From Gigaspora margarita (lineage: Eukaryota; Glomeromycota; Glomeromycetes; Diversisporales; Gigasporaceae), in NCBI GenBank assembly GCA_009809945.1, contig WTPW01001603.1, positions 78,143 to 142,142 of the forward strand: 64,000 bases of DNA, in the 5' to 3' direction. Below, piece after piece: positions 12,544 through 23,666 of this stretch (positions are counted from its first letter, which is position 1; each line of letters opens with the position of its first letter). A model generated the notes under the pieces. That model did not search any database. It was not told the origin of the DNA and worked only from the letters and a program-made list of their open reading frames with translations. Position numbers and translations under genes: made by a program.

Positions 12544-14000
12544 TTAGTAGCAGATTCTGTTCCAATTTTGAAACTCTGGACCTAAGTACTTTTCATTTTC
12601 TTTTGCTGATCGTTCTAATTTCAGGATTCTAGCATTGAGTTCTGCATTTCTTAATTTCGTGTTCTCAGCGCTTTCTTTCGCAGATTGTTCTAATTTCACA
12701 ATTCTGATTATAAGCTCAGCTAAGTTTTCTCTTTTAAGTTCATTATTTCTCTTCATAAACTATTCGTTCCAATTCTGTGATTCTAATTATAAGCATAGTA
12801 TTTTCCCGTTTCAACCTACCTACTTCGGAGAAGTCCTTAAGGCTTGTCACTTTGATTTTGCATGTTTAATACCAATTTATATACTGTAGCTTTATCGCAA
12901 ATGTTTGGAAAAGATTTTTATTAGCCACATCTTGAAAAATATTTATTAACTTACCATCTTTTAATTCAATTAAAATTATTTTTATAAAAGATATTTTTTC
13001 GAAACAATTAAAAAAATAAAGATTATATGCGTGTTATTTTTCGTAATGTCATTGCCAAGAAAAATTTGCGATCATATACGGGTTAATATACATCGATAAC
13101 GTTAAAATAAATTCACAAAATATACACGTAAAAGTAAACACGATTACGTATGCGAAATCAGCCACTAGGGCTAGCTTTATTAATAATATATAATAAATAA
13201 AAATAAAATATACAATCTGCTTCTCTATATAAAGTGGATTTACAACAATTTATTTTTTTTTTTTGATCTTTTGAAAATTGTTTACAATATCCCGCAAATT
13301 TACAATGAACCCATTCTAAAAATTGTGAATTTAGTAACATTACATGATAAACGTAATTTCAATAGAGTTAAAAGAATACTTACTCGCAAAACTAATAATG
13401 CATGAACAAATTCTTCTACTTCTTTATTTTCCAGGGGCATTTTTGCTTTAATAATAGGATGATAATTTTTCCTTTTTCCTTTGTCAACCCGTGAATTTCA
13501 AGATGCTTATCCGCGACATTAACAGCAAATCTTTATAAAAATTTTCTTTCGAACATTTTTTTACAAGCTCTTTGGATTCAGCTAAGCAGAATTGTGTTAA
13601 TTTATTATGATCATGATGAATCTTATCTTTGTCAGCACCCCATTTGCTACTTTCAAAGAATATATTTCTTCCCATTTCTGGCAAAGATAAACACCAAATC
13701 ATAATACCTGGTCTATTGCCTCTAGTTCCAATTTATTGTTGAATTTTCCTCTGCTTACTGGCTATACTTTGCCGTTCAGACCTGGTAATTTCAACCTCAA
13801 AATCTACGGGTACTAATGTGTTTTCTGAACTCTGGTAACTCTTCGAGCTTAATTTCTTGTGAAAGAACGTCGGTGATTCCGCTTGCTATGTGTCCTCTAA
13901 CATGATCAGCTTCGACCCATTGATCATGTGTCACAGTTTCTCTTAAGGACGACACGAATTTCCGCAATTTCTGAGCCTTGTTTCTCTTTGATATAAAATC
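12544..14000 (-). pseudogene. Decayed member of an unidentified dispersed protein family
   Basis: Several minus-strand blocks in different frames read as protein. 13800-13990 gives KLRKFVSSLRETVTHDQW...VRGHIASGITDVLSQEIKLEEL. About 13484-13800 gives EITRSERQSIASKQRK...IGTRGNRP and FFESSKWGADKDKIHHDHNKL. 12544-12756 gives a coiled-coil segment with repeated ELNARILKLE-like heptads. Stops and frameshifts separate the blocks, so no intact product is made. I do not recognise a named domain. The E-x-x-K/DHNKL block loosely resembles nuclease-fold sequences, but that is a guess. Confidence 0.5.
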
Positions 14001-15270
14001 ATAGCAAACGTTCTTTACTGTAGCACCTTTACTTAGATTTTTATATCAGCTTTTCCTCCCTACTAAAAACAATATATAATAAGTATTTTTCTTATACATA
14101 CAACCCACATATAAGCTTTATCTTCACAAATTGAAATGTAGATATTACTGTACATACAGTACGCATAACGAGAAATTGAAACCACTTTCCGGAATAATGT
14201 ATTTATCAGAACTAAGATCAATACATAATATACATAATGGATCGTCTTTAATAATCCGTCTACATCTGTATTGTGAAAAGATGTTCATGTACTGGCGTTA
14301 TTTCATTCTAGTAGATTAAAAAGGTTATTTTTGTAGTATTATGTCTCTACAAACAAAACTATAGTTCCATTTCTTTAAAAAGAAACTAAATTAAGTCCTT
14401 CCTTACTTTTTTTTTTATTTTTTAAGAAAAAAGAACATACTGTAGTATATTAAAATTTTTCACATCTAAATAAAGAAATGGTTCTATGGTTTTGTTTGAA
14501 TACCGGTCTTCGCAAAATTTTATCCGAACCGCTAAGGCTGTGCATCTGTTTAAAAATTTGCCTATCTAAAAATCTTCATTTTACGTTAATAAAAAATTTT
14601 ATTATCAGATATGATCACTTATAGTATACGTATCGCACACCCCAACGATACGTCAACTGGGCGTCATGTAACCATACTTTGTTTAATATAAAATAAATAG
14701 CCAAGCAAAACGGATTTCTAGCTTAATACTCAAATTTTTGGAATTTATAACACTGTCTCCAAGCATAAAAAAATTCTGTGCCAGGTTTTGTCGATCACTA
14801 TGACGCAGTCTCTATACTTCAAGAAGTAACACAACCGTTTTGCTTATTTTTCAAATATCCACATAAAAAAACCACCTTTAGTGCTCTAACAAAAAGGTTT
14901 CTTAAGTTTTCTTGAGCGATTTTACTATATAACTACCTATTTCTCTAATCTTAATCTAAACGCTAACCCTAACTACAATTGCAAATTTGCGCCACAAAAT
15001 CTGGCACTGAATTTTTTCATGCTAAGATATCCAGTGAATTTTTTACATTTTTACGCAGAATATGTCTCTTGTTTAAAATGAAGTATCTAGACTTAATTTG
15101 CCCAGTGAAGGTAAAACTGCGCTCCGTATCATTTTTACTAATTGTTCAAAATAAAAGAAGAGATAAATACTGTTCTTATGACAATTGAAATTGATAATGA
15201 AAGATAAGTTATTGGAGTAAATTTTTGCAAAAGCAAGGCAAGTACCATGGCTTCATTCGAATATTCCAAA
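14001..15270. other. Gene-free AT-rich region with dispersed repeat
   Basis: No supported gene. The ORFs at 14131-14319 and 14979-15188 are short and featureless. 14866-14990 carries a dispersed motif (CTCTAACAAAAAGGTTTCTT ... TTTTAC ... CTAACCCTAAC) found again near 20655, 29265 and 60745. Confidence 0.5.
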
Positions 15271-15444
15271 TACAGTCGCACCTCACTAAGTGCACGCCCT
15301 CGGGACCATAGTGAAAATGTGCACTTAGAGGGGTGTGCATTTAGAGGAGTTAAAATTTATAATTGTTATATTATTTTGGACCAAGAGGGGTGTACACTTA
15401 GAGAAGTTTTTCATATACTGTGCACTTAGTGGGGTGCGACTGTA
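15271..15444. mobile_element. MITE with CAGTCGCACC termini and TA duplication
   Basis: The ends read TACAGTCGCACCTCACTAAG and its inverse at 15421-15444, with 23 of 24 positions matching. The outermost TA on each side is the likely target duplication, as for Tc1/mariner-pogo elements. Internal GTGCACTTAGAGGGGTGTGC-type repeats echo the TIR. 174 bp including both TA. A 60-codon ORF across it is a by-product. Confidence 0.85.
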
Positions 15445-16904
15445 CACTACTTTTTTTGCTGACATTTTGATTTTTAACATGCACTTCATATAATAATTCC
15501 ATTATAGAATTAACTAGCGAGCACAAGAAATCCATCCATGGGATAAAACTAAAAAAGATCTAGGAAAGTTTTGATCAGTTATATCTACTTCCCTACCAAG
15601 CAAAAAAGTAGTAGATAAGCTCTGGAGCTTTGTTAGTATTTCTAAAATATGCAAAATTATTAAAAAAAGTATAAAATAACTTACTATTTACTATAGTATA
15701 AATAATACTAATGTCAATACTAGTAATGTAAATATTGATACTAACCCTTAATCTGTAGGCAAATTTGCCTAGAAAAATATACTTATGATCTGCTTTTTTA
15801 AAATTAAAATATTAAAATAAAATTTTATTTGATAATATTTAAATATAAGAATTATATTTAGTAAAATTTAATTTTATATAGTTCTGGAATTCTTAAACCA
15901 ACTATTCTTTTTAAAGTTGGCCAAATTTGAGACAAAATACTAAATTTTATTGGTCAATATCTTAAAAAATTTGGTATGTTTCTTAAAATTTTATTATATT
16001 TTTAAAATTTATGTTTTTTATATATATATATGGCCAAATTTTTATTTTATTGTCTGAAGCATAGCAAAAGACTCTCTACTTCTATGCCAAACCATGCAAT
16101 ATCTGTTAGCAACATCCAAAAAAAGGGTGGTTTCATAGTTACAATTTTAAGTTATCACAATATTTTTGAAAACGGCATTTTTCGCTTCATTTTTATATTA
16201 CATAATTAGGTATAATATTATACATGATCTTGGATTCTTATTGGCATGAGACTGTCACTGCCGGTGACAAATAAATTTATCAAGATATAAAGTAGTATAA
16301 AAGTAGAATATTTTTTTACTAGAGCAATTCAATATAAACTTATTTTAAGACAAAAGATAAATTTATTTATTTATACTAATACAAAACTTTGATATAAGAC
16401 TATAAGAATTTCTCTAACTAAAAAATTGTAAAGCACAAAGCTAAAGCTAAGAATATAGAAAAACTAGAGTTTATATATTCTTTAAAAAAGGTATAAAATG
16501 TATAGCAAGTAAAAAAAAGTACAAAAAGGTATAAAATATATAAAATATATAAATGTACAGTCACTTTCTCATATAATCACCTCCCATATAATCACAATCA
16601 CTATTAATCACACAATTTTATATAGTTGTTTTTTTTAATATTAAAAATACCTTTATATAATCACATTAATAGTATAGTCACTATCACATTTTATAAAAAT
16701 TTTTAGACGAATTTATTAAGAAATATACTTCTCTAAAATCACATTTTTTATTGATCATAGTGCTTCTACAGACCGGACCTGAACCAGACTTAGTCAAGTC
16801 TAAATTTGAGACTTTTATAGACTTTTAGTCAAGTTTAAATTTGGTCAGGATCTGGTCTGAAGTCTGCAAACTGGTCTGAGTCCAAATATATTTATATGTA
16901 TTTT
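15445..16904. other. Gene-free region with degenerate fold-back sequence
   Basis: No gene. 16560-16690 repeats the word ATAATCAC. 16765-16870 is a degenerate inverted array of GGTCTG/CAGACC and AGTCAAGT words. Otherwise AT-rich unique-looking DNA. Confidence 0.5.
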
Positions 16905-18240
16905 TTGGTGCTGAACAAGTTTACTTAGTGCATGCAGTTAAAATTAATTAGTAAAGTTTTGTGAATCATAAGATTTTATAGAATTTTATTAATAAAATTC
17001 TATAAAATCTTATGGGTGTTATTTTATGGAGACATGTCTCCATGGAGACCCTTTATGAATAGCCAATCAAAATTAAGCATGTGACTAGATAATATGTTGC
17101 TTATTATTGGCCAATTAAAATTTCCTACAAACTTTCTAACTTTTATAATACAAAAACACAAATGAAAATTTTCTAACCCTAAATATGATTGGCTGTTATA
17201 TATAGGGTCGCCATGGAGACATGTCTCCACATACAATTTTCTAAATCTTATAATTCAAAATTTTTATTAATTAATTCTAATTTATGGCTTAAGTAAACTT
17301 GTTTAGCACCTAAAAATACATCAAATTAGCAGAATTATTTTTATTTTACTTGAAATTTAGAGAATAGATGCATAATTTTGGATTTTTGATCACAAAAAGC
17401 CAAATTTAAGCATCTTTTCTCCAAATTTCAAGTAAAATAAAAAATATTCTACCAATCTAATGTATTTTTAGTTGCTAAATAAGTTTACTTAATGCATTAA
17501 GTTAGAATTAATTATTAAAATCTTGTGAATCATAAGATTTTATAGAATTCTATGAAATCTTATTATTAACAATATTTTACTAATTAATTCTAACTTTATA
17601 CACTAAGTAAACTTGTTCAGCACTTAAGAATACATCAAATTGGTAGAAATAATTTTATTTTACTTGAAATTTCGAGAATAAATATATAATTTTGGATTTT
17701 TGATCAAAAAAATCAAATTTAAGCATCTATTCTCAAATTTTCAGGTAAAATAAAAACAATACTGCTAATTTAAAGTATTTTTATGTGTTGAACAAGTTTA
17801 TTTAGTTATAAAATTAGAGTTGATTAGTAAAATTTTATGAATAATAAGATTTTATAAAATTTTATTAATAAAATTTTATGATTCACAAAATTTTACTAAA
17901 TAATTCTAACGTGATGTACTAAGTAAACTTATTTAGCACCTAAAAATACATTAAATTGGTAAAATATTTTTATTTTATTTGAAATTTGGAGAAAAGATGC
18001 TTAAATTTGGCTTTTTGTGATCAAAAATCCAAAATTATGCATCTATTCTCTAAATTTCAAGTAAAATAAAAATTAATTCTTTTAATTTGATGTATTTTTA
18101 GGTGCTAAACAAGTTTATTTAGTACATAAAGTTAGTAGAATTTTGTGAATTATAAGATTTTATAGAATTTTATTAATAAAATTCTATAATATCTTGCAAA
18201 ATTTTACTAATTAATTCTAACTACATGCACTAAGTAAACT
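16905..18240. repeat. Palindromic satellite-like array, period about 310 bp
   Basis: Two palindromes alternate. One is centred on ATAAGATTTTATAGAATTTT and its complement (near 16990, 17549, 17864, 18172). The other is centred on GGATTTTTGATCA and its complement (near 17392, 17705, 18022). Arms contain TAAGTAAACTTGTTTAGCAC and TTTTACTTGAAATTT in both orientations. Centre spacings are 308-317 bp, except the first interval, which is lengthened by a MITE insertion. At least three repeat periods are visible. Confidence 0.75.
17026..17232. mobile_element. MITE inserted in the palindromic array
   Basis: Left arm ATGGAGACATGTCTCCATGG (from 17026) and right arm ending GGAGACATGTCTCCAC (17205-17232) are inverted copies, 23 of about 26 positions matching. 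The arm itself contains the palindrome GGAGACATGTCTCC. The insertion accounts for the 559-bp instead of about 313-bp spacing between satellite palindrome centres. CTTAT-type sequence on both sides (about 17007 and 17246) may mark the target. Confidence 0.75.
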
Positions 18241-18589
18241 TCAGCAACAAAAAATCTCAGATAAATAGATGATTACATTAGCGAATTTATAGTAGTGAAA
18301 TCTTTTAAAAGATCTTGTGAACATGTGAAATCTTTCAAAAGACCTTGTATATTGCAATATATTTTGAAATATTTTAGGTTTCAAAATATTTCAAAGGTGA
18401 ATTCGAAATATTTTTTGCAATATTTTGTTTCAAAATAATTCGAAATAATTTAAAATATTTTAGACTTGTAAAACCAAGCTGGATTAGTAGATCTGTAGCC
18501 TGGATCATACCAAGTGCGTACTTGACTATATTTTCAAAATATTTCAAAATTTTGTATAATCTATCAAAATTAATCTACAAATTCTGTAT

Positions 18590-19860
18590 TACAAGATCAA
18601 ATTAGATCTTTTGTTTATAAATTAGATCTTCTGCATTGTTTTTTTTATTTTGTTTTGTTTTTTTTCCTTTCGCTTTGTTTATATTGTTTTTTTAGTTTCG
18701 TTTTGATTTTTTGTTTTGTTTTTTTAGTTTCGNNNNNNNNNNNNNNNNNNNNNNNNNNNNNNNNNNNNNNNNNNNNNNNNNNNNNNNNNNNNNNNNNNNN
18801 NNNNNNNNNNNNNNNNNNNNNNNNNNNNNNNNNNNNNNNNNNNNNNNNNNNNNNNNNNNNNNNNNNNNNNNNNNNNNNNNNNNNNNNNNNNNNNNNNNNN
18901 NNNNNNNNNNNNNNNNNNNNNNNNNNNNNNNNNNNNNNNNNNNNNNNNNNNNNNNNNNNNNNNNNNNNNNNNNNNNNNNNNNNTTTTTTTTTTAAATTTT
19001 TTTTTATTAATTTATTTTATTCCAGCACTTTGCGAGAACACAACTCTTACTTTCTGGCACTTTGAAGAAAACCAACCCAGACTTTTTTGCCATTTTGTGA
19101 ACATTAACTTGACTTACGGTAATTTCTGAATTGTCAGAGAAATGGAGATTTGGAGTTTCCTTTATTTTTTTTTATTCAGTTTTTTGTTTTTCCATTTGTT
19201 TTTTTTTTACTTATTTTTTAATTTTTATTTTATATTCCTGACTTCTTTGGCACTTTGCAAGAAAACAACCTAACTTTTCTGGTGCTTTACAAGAACACCA
19301 ACTTTAAGAACACTAACTTTAACTTCTCTAGCATTTTGCAAGAACAAACTAGATTTTTCTGGCAATTTGCAAGAATACTAATACTTCTGAGAAGTAGTTT
19401 TTTTTTATTTTTTCACTTCTCTACTATTTTTAGGAAGTATTTAAAAAAAAGCACAAAATGTAAATAATAGCCAAAACAAAAGAAATAGCTGAAGTGAAAT
19501 GATAGTTAAAACAAAGAAGCAAATAATAACTAACTAGAGGTGAGTGAAAATAAGCATGTAGGGCTAGTTTTTTATGAAATTATATGCAACAAAGTGTGAA
19601 AGTATTTTAAATACTATTTTTTTTTGTTTTTGGTTTTGTTTTTTTATTTTTTTTTTTGGGTTATTTTTTTCGTCATTTTTTTCATTTTTTTTTGTATAAT
19701 AATATATAATAAAATATGAAATATTGAATAAAAATATATATTTAATTTAAAATAAATTTAAAATATATAATGTATAATAATAAATAAATAAGTATAAAAT
19801 TTTATATTAAATTGCGAAATAATGCGAAAACCTGTAAAACCATTCAAAAATTTGCAAAAG
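18590..19860 (+). repeat. Large dispersed repeat, copy A (degenerate CACTTTGCAAGAAC array)
   Basis: Starts with AGATCTTTTGTT-type sequence and T-rich tracts. It continues with several degenerate units of GGCACTTTGCAAGAACACC spaced 40-70 bp, then T/A-rich sequence ending in TATATTAAATTGCGAAATA near 19810. The same features in the same order, inverted, occupy 61.3-64.0 kb. ORFs here (19255-19467 and others) are read-through of the repeats. Confidence 0.75.
18733..18983. other. Assembly gap of 251 N
   Basis: Run of N flanked on both sides by T-rich low-complexity sequence of the dispersed repeat. The true length is unknown. Confidence 1.
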
Positions 19861-20081
19861 CATGATTATGTGAATATGTATATCGTTTATTATTTTTTAA
19901 AAAATTTTAAAAATTTTGTAAAATATTGTGAAATATTGTATATATACAAAATATTGCTCTTGCGACCCAGTGGGAGATAATTAGATATGGGTTGCATTGT
20001 TTTTATTGGCTTTATTTTGCAATATTTTGCAATATATTTCAAAATATTTCAAAATTTCTTTCAAAATATTTCAAAAAAAAT

Positions 20082-20183
20082 GCATGCCAAAATCTTTCGA
20101 AAGATTGCGATTCTTTTGAAAGATAGCACGTTAATTGCAATTCTTTTGAAAGATTTTGGCATGCAATTTCTTTTGAAAGATTT
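20082..20183. repeat. Inverted repeat with CTTTTGAAAGAT units
   Basis: GCATGCCAAAATCTTTC (from 20082) and GAAAGATTTTGGCATGC (to 20165) are perfect inverted copies. Between and after them are further TTCTTTTGAAAGAT units. Related TCTTTCAAAAGA words occur at 18300-18350. No gene. Confidence 0.65.
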
Positions 20184-20290
20184 CATATATTTATTTTGCT
20201 GATGTATATAGGAGGATGACTGTATAAAATGTAATAAAAGTATAAAAAGTAAAAAGGTAATAAAAGTATAAAGGTATAAAAGATATAAAA

Positions 20291-20350
20291 GGTATAAAAG
20301 GTATAAAAGGTATAAAAGGTATAAAAGGTATAAAAGGTATAAAAGGTGTA
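20291..20350. repeat. 9-bp microsatellite (GGTATAAAA)n
   Basis: About seven near-perfect units of GGTATAAAA, with decayed units upstream (20221-20290) and downstream. The minus-strand ORFs of 64-110 codons over this stretch are translations of the microsatellite and are not genes. Confidence 0.9.
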
Positions 20351-21696
20351 AAAAGTATAAAGATAAAAAGAGTACAAAAGGTATGATATACATTGTACAA
20401 CATTTATCTATTATCTAGCTAACTATTAATTTGTTTCTAATGAATTATAGCTTATTTTAATCATAAAGATCTGTAGAATCTTATGGTAATAAAATTAAAA
20501 TCTCATTCTATAACAATATATATAATCCAAATTACATTAAATATTTAAAAAACTCTAATAAAATAACTTTACATATTACTAGAAGATGATTGCTATTTGT
20601 ACACTAGGTGTATATACACACATATATTTATATCTTAAAATCCTGATTATAGAATAGCTTTTGAAGCTCTAACAAAAAATATTTCTTGCAAAATTTTAGT
20701 ATTAACAGGACCCCTGAATATATGCATAAAACATTTGTAGGACACTTAGACTAAATTTTTTAAAATGTTTGTTGTACAGTTATACAAATTTTATTTTTTT
20801 AATAACAACTTAACTCAACCTTTGATGTACACTTAATTAATAATATCAAAATAGAAATGTTGTACAGTTACTTATTGTACAAGAATAGTTTGTCATACAT
20901 AATATATAAAAATAATATGCATAACATACAAAACCTAATAAAAACTAGTAAAATTAATAATAGTAGCAATATTTATTTATTGTGTATAATCAGTATCAAC
21001 TTTATATATCTGTTTCTAAATTGATTCTAGAACAATATCAATATTGTTTACTTAAGTATTACAATAATTGGTATGTACTGTAGGAAAAATATATATGCTA
21101 CAATAAGTTTGTAATTTACTTGAATAAATTTCTCTTTAGCACTATACTAAATACTTTCTTATTTTCCTTAAGTAAAATCAAAAGAAACTTTTCTATATGT
21201 ATTTCTCTTTATTGAAGTCAAATTCATTTATTTATATATATTTTGATTTAATATATGATACATTAATGTGTTATCTAGCACATTAACATACTATTTAACA
21301 TGCTATGTACTATTAATAATGTTACTGCTAAACCTAACACTTTAATATGCATATGTGCTAACACATTAATGTGTTACAAAGATTTTGCAAAAAGTGTGAT
21401 TATCAAGTTTATATCTCAAATTTTAACTAACATTTAATAAGTTATACAAATGCAATAATGATTTGAAATCTAATTTCAAATTAGTAACATATTATTGTTG
21501 CTTTACAAAAAGATAAAACTTTTGTGGATTACAACATTGTATAAAATTGAATATTACCAATTTCAATTAATAAAAATTTTAAAACATAAATATTATTTAT
21601 TAACTTTTACTTTTTTTAAAAATAATTTAATTTTAAATGTTTATTATATCTTCATCATATATTAATTTATTTTTAATTAAAACTATGTTGTACACT

Positions 21697-22380
21697 TAAT
21701 TATAAATAGGGATAATAAGTAGTTTAGGTGAACCAGGTTCAAACCCAGTTCAAACTAGTTTTTTTAGTAGTTCATTCAGAGAGAAAAATTAACTAGTAGT
21801 TTCTGAACCAGTTTTATAACCTTAGTTTATAACTTGATTTATAAATCTAGTTTATAAACTTAATTTATATAACTAGTTTAAAAACCTGGTTTATGAACTA
21901 GTAGTTCAAAATAACATACATGCCATATAAGTTTATATACAAGATCCCCAAAATAGTAGACCCACTATGAATCAAACCCGAGTCTGTAATATAGATAAAG
22001 ATTTTGGTGGAATGTAGTATACTATAAGAAACAATAATTAAAAGGCCTGGGTATAATATAGAGAACAGGTAGATTAAAAGACCCTGGGTATATTAAAACA
22101 CTACCAGTAATAGTTAAATTAGTAAGTATTGATATTTGAAGAAAATATAAAAAAAATTATTTTAATTTTATATTTAAAAATTAAATAAACTTAGTTCATA
22201 AACTCGAGCTTGAACTTAAAGCTGACCTGAATTTATGCTTTGAGTTTATGAACTCAAGTTCAAACTCAAGTTTAACCTTTAAAGTTTGACTAAAGTTCAT
22301 GAACTTCAGTTCAGTTCGTTTTTTCTTTGAACTTCTTGGGACTGAACCAGAACCAGACTGAACAAACCCTAATTATAAAT
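21697..22380. repeat. Fold-back repeat bounded by an 11-bp direct repeat
   Basis: TAATTATAAAT occurs at 21697-21707 and 22370-22380. The interior starts AGGG and ends CCC(T). It is built of degenerate GAACCAG/CTGGTTC and GAACTTGAGTTC-type words in both orientations, with ends such as GGTTCAAACCCAG and CTGAACCAGAACCAG. No ORF. The direct repeat is a plausible target duplication but is AT-only. Confidence 0.45.
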
Positions 22381-22400
22381 TTAAAATTATTATTTAAAGG

Positions 22401-22679
22401 CAGTATTGTATGTTTTGGCTGTCCACAGCCTTTTTTGGCTTGTTCACATCCAAAATTGTCCAAACATCCAAGAATGTCCAAAGCTTGTCCAGGCTTTAAT
22501 AATTAATAAATCTATCTAAAAAATATATAACTATATATATTTTTAAGTGCTGAACATATTGCAGTTAAAATTAAAATAGGTTATTATAATAAAATTTAAG
22601 TAATTTTACTTTATTTAATTGTTCAAAATTGTCCAAAATTGTCCAAATTATTGTCCAAAGCTGTCCCATGACAACACTG
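22401..22679. mobile_element. hAT-type MITE with 8-bp target duplication
   Basis: The left end CAGTATTGTA and right end TGACAACACTG are short inverted termini. The interior repeats TTGTCCAAA words in both halves. The 8-bp TTTAAAGG is duplicated exactly (22393-22400 and 22680-22687). An 8-bp duplication plus CAG termini is the hAT signature. It is a sister of the copy at 44072-44348, which shares the AAAATTGTCC and CAAAGCTG interior. Confidence 0.88.
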
Positions 22680-22936
22680 TTTAAAGGTATATCGTACACT
22701 TAAACTATTGCTTTAATGTTTGTGTACATTTTATAATAAAATTTAAGTGTACACTTATATAAAGTTTAAAGACAAAGGTTATATATATATATAACATTAG
22801 TATTCAGGGGTCCTGTATAAACTATAACCTTCTCTAACCCTAAGCTACCCTCACCCTAACCTTAAGCTATATTAATTTTTCATTTATAATTTATATATTA
22901 AACAAATTTGTAAATCAATAAATTAGTATGTGTGTA

Positions 22937-23177
22937 TTAGGGTTCCTCAAATTCAAATCAAATCAAATATTGGTCCAATTTGAATTTGATCAAATCAAAT
23001 TGACTCTGATTTGAATTTGATTTGATTCAAATATTTGAATTTGAATTTGATTTGAATTTGAATTTTTAATAGTAATTTTCAAATCAAATCAAATATTTGT
23101 CAAATCAAATCAAATTTGACCATATTTGAATTTGATCAAATATTTGATTCAAATATCAATCAAATTGCGGAACCTAG
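22937..23177. repeat. ATTTG/CAAAT-rich fold-back
   Basis: Begins TAGGGTTCC and ends GCGGAACCTA, inverse-like. The body is made almost only of CAAAT, TTGAATTTGA and TTGATTTGA words in both orientations, able to form long hairpins. The ORF at 23126-23518 begins inside this and is not supported. Confidence 0.6.
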
Positions 23178-23666
23178 TGTGTATATACACCTGGTGTAAA
23201 TTAAGTAATCTTTTACTAGAATTAAGAAAATATAAAAAATTTTTGGATAATTTTTTAAATATACCTTTAGCTTTTCTATACTTTATAGATATACTTCCAA
23301 GATGTTTTATATATAAATTTGTTAAAAAAAACATGTTTCTGAGTGCTTTTAAAGCATACTCTGGAACACTATGCCCAACCTTACACATTACACCTGATCT
23401 TAAATTTTTATTGGCTAATTGTACTATAAATAACAATTACAAATTTTCTAAATATATATACACACCAAAAAACAAGACCTTAATATTGAAAAACATTTTT
23501 ATAACAAGATATTTATAATATTTGATTATATTCAAGTAACTTTATAAATTTTTGTACCGAGTTTAAACTCTATTTATACAGTGAGTAAAATTATATAATA
23601 CACTTGACTCTCATTAATACAGTATCGACCCGTTTCTCGTTAATATCAAGAAAAAATAAACTTATC

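Larger units (their letters stand above)
20705..22816. mobile_element. Non-autonomous element with ACAGGACCCCTGAATA ends
   Basis: ACAGGACCCCTGAATA at 20705 and its perfect inverse at 22801-22816 define a candidate 2.1-kb element without coding capacity. It contains a fold-back repeat and a hAT MITE. The shorter element at 59641-59836 has related ends (TAGGACCCCGAAATATA). Confidence 0.5.
20601..23197. mobile_element. Outer inverted-repeat pair enclosing nested elements
   Basis: ACACTAGGTGTATATACACAC (20601-20621) and its inverse (23177-23197) match at 20 of 21 positions. Between them lie a second inverted pair (20705/22816), a fold-back region, a hAT MITE and an ATTTG fold-back, giving an onion-like nesting. 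No transposase is visible inside. The 12-bp core GTGTATATACAC is itself a palindrome, so the pair could be two solo ends. Confidence 0.4.

Noticed and set aside
20061..20403. Minus-strand ORFs of 64-110 codons
   Set aside because: They translate the (GGTATAAAA)n microsatellite into FYTFYT-type peptides.
21715..21745. GGTTCAAACCC resembling a tRNA B box
   Set aside because: The A-box-like sequence is too close, no cloverleaf can be drawn, and the words belong to a GAACC-rich fold-back.
23126..23518. 130-codon plus-strand ORF
   Set aside because: Starts in an ATTTG fold-back, has AT-driven composition and no recognisable domain.
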